Shown here piece by piece: positions 5,713 through 6,851 of a stretch of DNA of 6,851 nucleotides (the stretch's first letter is position 1; the number at the start of each line of letters is the position of its first letter). The stretch is taken from the NCBI RefSeq assembly GCF_000966975.1, contig NZ_JZWV01000259.1, forward strand, positions 1-6,851, given 5' to 3'. The notes under the pieces were generated by a model. It was not told the DNA's origin and searched no databases. It saw only the letters and a program-made list of their open reading frames with translations. The DNA is from Streptomyces katrae. Its GTDB lineage: Bacteria; Actinomycetota; Actinomycetes; Streptomycetales; Streptomycetaceae. The position numbers and the translations under genes are program-made.

Positions 5713-6851
5713 ATGTCCCGCATCCGTACTCGCCTCGCCTCCTCCGCGGCCGCCCTCACCCTGGCCGCCTCCGCCCTCGGTATCCTGACCGCCCCCGCCG
5801 CCCACGCTGCCACGCTCGGCGACTCGATCGCCGCGACGGCGACCGGCCAGCTTGACAGCCCCGCCTGCGGAAACGGCGGATCCGGCTACTACGCCCCCGG
5901 CAGCAACCAGACCTCCAGCTGCTCCGGCGGCTCCAGGACCCACGCCTGGTGCGCGGACTTCGCCGGCTGGGTCTGGGCGCAGAACGGCGTGAAGAACCTC
6001 GGCATACTCAACGACCTCGCCAACAGCTTCCAGACCTACGCGGAGAAGTACGACGGCGGGCTGTCCGGCACACCCCACGTGGGCGACGCCGTCTTCTTCC
6101 ACCCCGTCTCCTTCTTCGGTACCGACTACGACCACGTGGCGATCGTCACGGCGGTCAACTCCAACGGCACCATCAGCTGGACCGGCGGCAACCAGGGCGG
6201 GTACCCGGGCAAGGTCTCCACGAACACCGCGTCGGGCGCGGTCGGTACGGTCGTCTGGCAGAGCGGGGGCTACAACGTCAGCATCCGCGGCTACGCCAGC
6301 CCCGTCGGCGGCACCACCCCGCCCGCGCCGGCGCCCGTCATCAAGTCGTCGGCGGTGGGGGTGTTCCGGGACGGGACGTGGGCGTTGCGCAATGCGTCGG
6401 GTGGGATGACGACGGCAGGGTTCGGGCAGGCGGGTGACATTCCGATCACTGGTGACTGGGACGGTTACGGCCATGACCAGCTCGGTGTCTTCCGCCCGTC
6501 CACGAACACCTTCGCTCTGCGGCACGACGACGGCAGCAGCAATTCGCTGGAGTTCGGGAACCCGGGTGACATTCCGGTGCCGGGCATGTGGGACCACAAC
6601 GGTCACGCGCAGATGGCGGTCTACCGCCCTTCCACCAACACCTTCACGGTGCGTCACGACAATGGTTCCACTGACTCGGTGACCCTCGGCAACCCGGGCG
6701 ACATTCCGATCGTCGGTGACTGGGACGGCGTCGGCCACACCCAGATGGGCGTCTTCCGCCCCGCTGCCACCGACAGCGACCAGAACACCTTCGCGCTGCG
6801 CCACGACGACGGGTCGGTGACCACCGCGTCCTACGGCAACAAGGGCGACCT
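5713..6851 (+). CDS. Secreted CHAP-domain cell-wall hydrolase with C-terminal FG-GAP-like repeats (3' partial)
   Basis: Exported enzyme expected to cleave peptidoglycan peptides (amidase or endopeptidase); 379 codons are visible and the frame is still open at the window edge. Residues 1-32 are a signal peptide (MSRIRTR, Ala-rich core, AHA|ATL). The CHAP domain spans about 36-195: nucleophile Cys80 in HAWCADFAGWVW, GDAVFF at 124-129, His141 in DYDHVAIVTAV, and Asn160 in WTGGNQGG as the likely third catalytic position. Cys52 and Cys70 could form a disulfide. A Pro/Thr linker (199-213) leads to tandem repeats of 42-44 residues from Gly216, with pattern GDIPI-x-GDWDG-x-GH-x-QM-x-V-F/Y-RP, resembling FG-GAP/VCBS-type blades with D-x-D-G calcium-like turns that probably bind wall polymers. 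Codon use changes at the linker from C-ending to G- and T-ending codons, suggesting a fused module. It is probably not in the operon of the preceding small genes (272-base gap). Confidence 0.92.
   Translation, partial: MSRIRTRLASSAAALTLAASALGILTAPAAHAATLGDSIAATATGQLDSPACGNGGSGYYAPGSNQTSSCSGGSRTHAWCADFAGWVWAQNGVKNLGILNDLANSFQTYAEKYDGGLSGTPHVGDAVFFHPVSFFGTDYDHVAIVTAVNSNGTISWTGGNQGGYPGKVSTNTASGAVGTVVWQSGGYNVSIRGYASPVGGTTPPAPAPVIKSSAVGVFRDGTWALRNASGGMTTAGFGQAGDIPITGDWDGYGHDQLGVFRPSTNTFALRHDDGSSNSLEFGNPGDIPVPGMWDHNGHAQMAVYRPSTNTFTVRHDNGSTDSVTLGNPGDIPIVGDWDGVGHTQMGVFRPAATDSDQNTFALRHDDGSVTTASYGNKGD
6358..6851 (+). repeat. Tandem 44-residue coding repeats in the CHAP protein
   Basis: Three full units (residues 216-257, 258-301 and 302-345) and a partial fourth (from 346). 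Each has a V-F/Y-R start, a Phe/Trp-x-Leu/Val-Arg strand, a Gly-Asp-Ile-Pro turn and an Asp/Asn-Gly loop. Unit 2 has MWDHNGH where units 1 and 3 have DWDG, so its putative metal loop differs. Unit 4 contains an inserted ATDSDQ. Confidence 0.8.

Noticed and set aside
5392..6804. 470-residue minus-strand ORF
   Set aside because: Antisense shadow of the CHAP gene; its apparent repeats (VPVTDDRNVTRV-like) are only the reverse reading of the real C-terminal repeats.

Overview
The window looks like chromosomal DNA from a Streptomyces or close relative. Overall GC is very high, most real genes use G or C at the third codon position, and the gene types (class I cytochrome P450, TrmB/LuxR-type regulator, AraC regulator, Sec-exported CHAP protein with FG-GAP-like repeats) are typical of actinomycete accessory regions. 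No RNA gene, CRISPR array, or complete mobile element was seen.

Layout. (1) About 64-1213, + strand: a cytochrome P450 broken by a frameshift near 588, with about 30 residues missing before the I helix. (2) 1272-2245, - strand, convergent with it: a regulator with an N-terminal winged helix and a C-terminal LuxR-type HTH. Two extra bases at 1344-1345 interrupt its DNA-recognition helix. (3) 2246-2872: a lower-GC spacer between two divergent regulator genes, with dyads, a run of ten G and a possible ECF-sigma-type promoter. (4) 2873-3856, + strand: an intact AraC-family activator. (5) 3857-4896: about 1 kb with no gene I can defend, containing what may be a decayed coding remnant and small repeats or palindromes. 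(6) 4897-5118, + strand: a 73-residue exported peptide whose mature part carries three copies of SLGWGG, the last one exactly at the C-terminus. (7) 5126-5440, + strand: a 104-residue cytoplasmic helical protein of unknown function, 7 nt downstream and probably co-transcribed. (8) 5713 to the window end, + strand: a secreted CHAP-domain cell-wall hydrolase with C-terminal tandem repeats, cut by the window edge.

How it may fit together. The left half looks like a decaying specialised-metabolism island: its tailoring oxygenase and one regulator are both damaged, while the AraC gene is intact. The right half is a run of genes for secreted or envelope products. The most novel element is the pair formed by the SLGWGG-repeat peptide and the small protein after it. 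The repeats and the exposed Trp-Gly-Gly terminus suggest a multi-copy secreted peptide (signal, envelope-binding or antimicrobial). Function is inference; I recognised no family for either protein.
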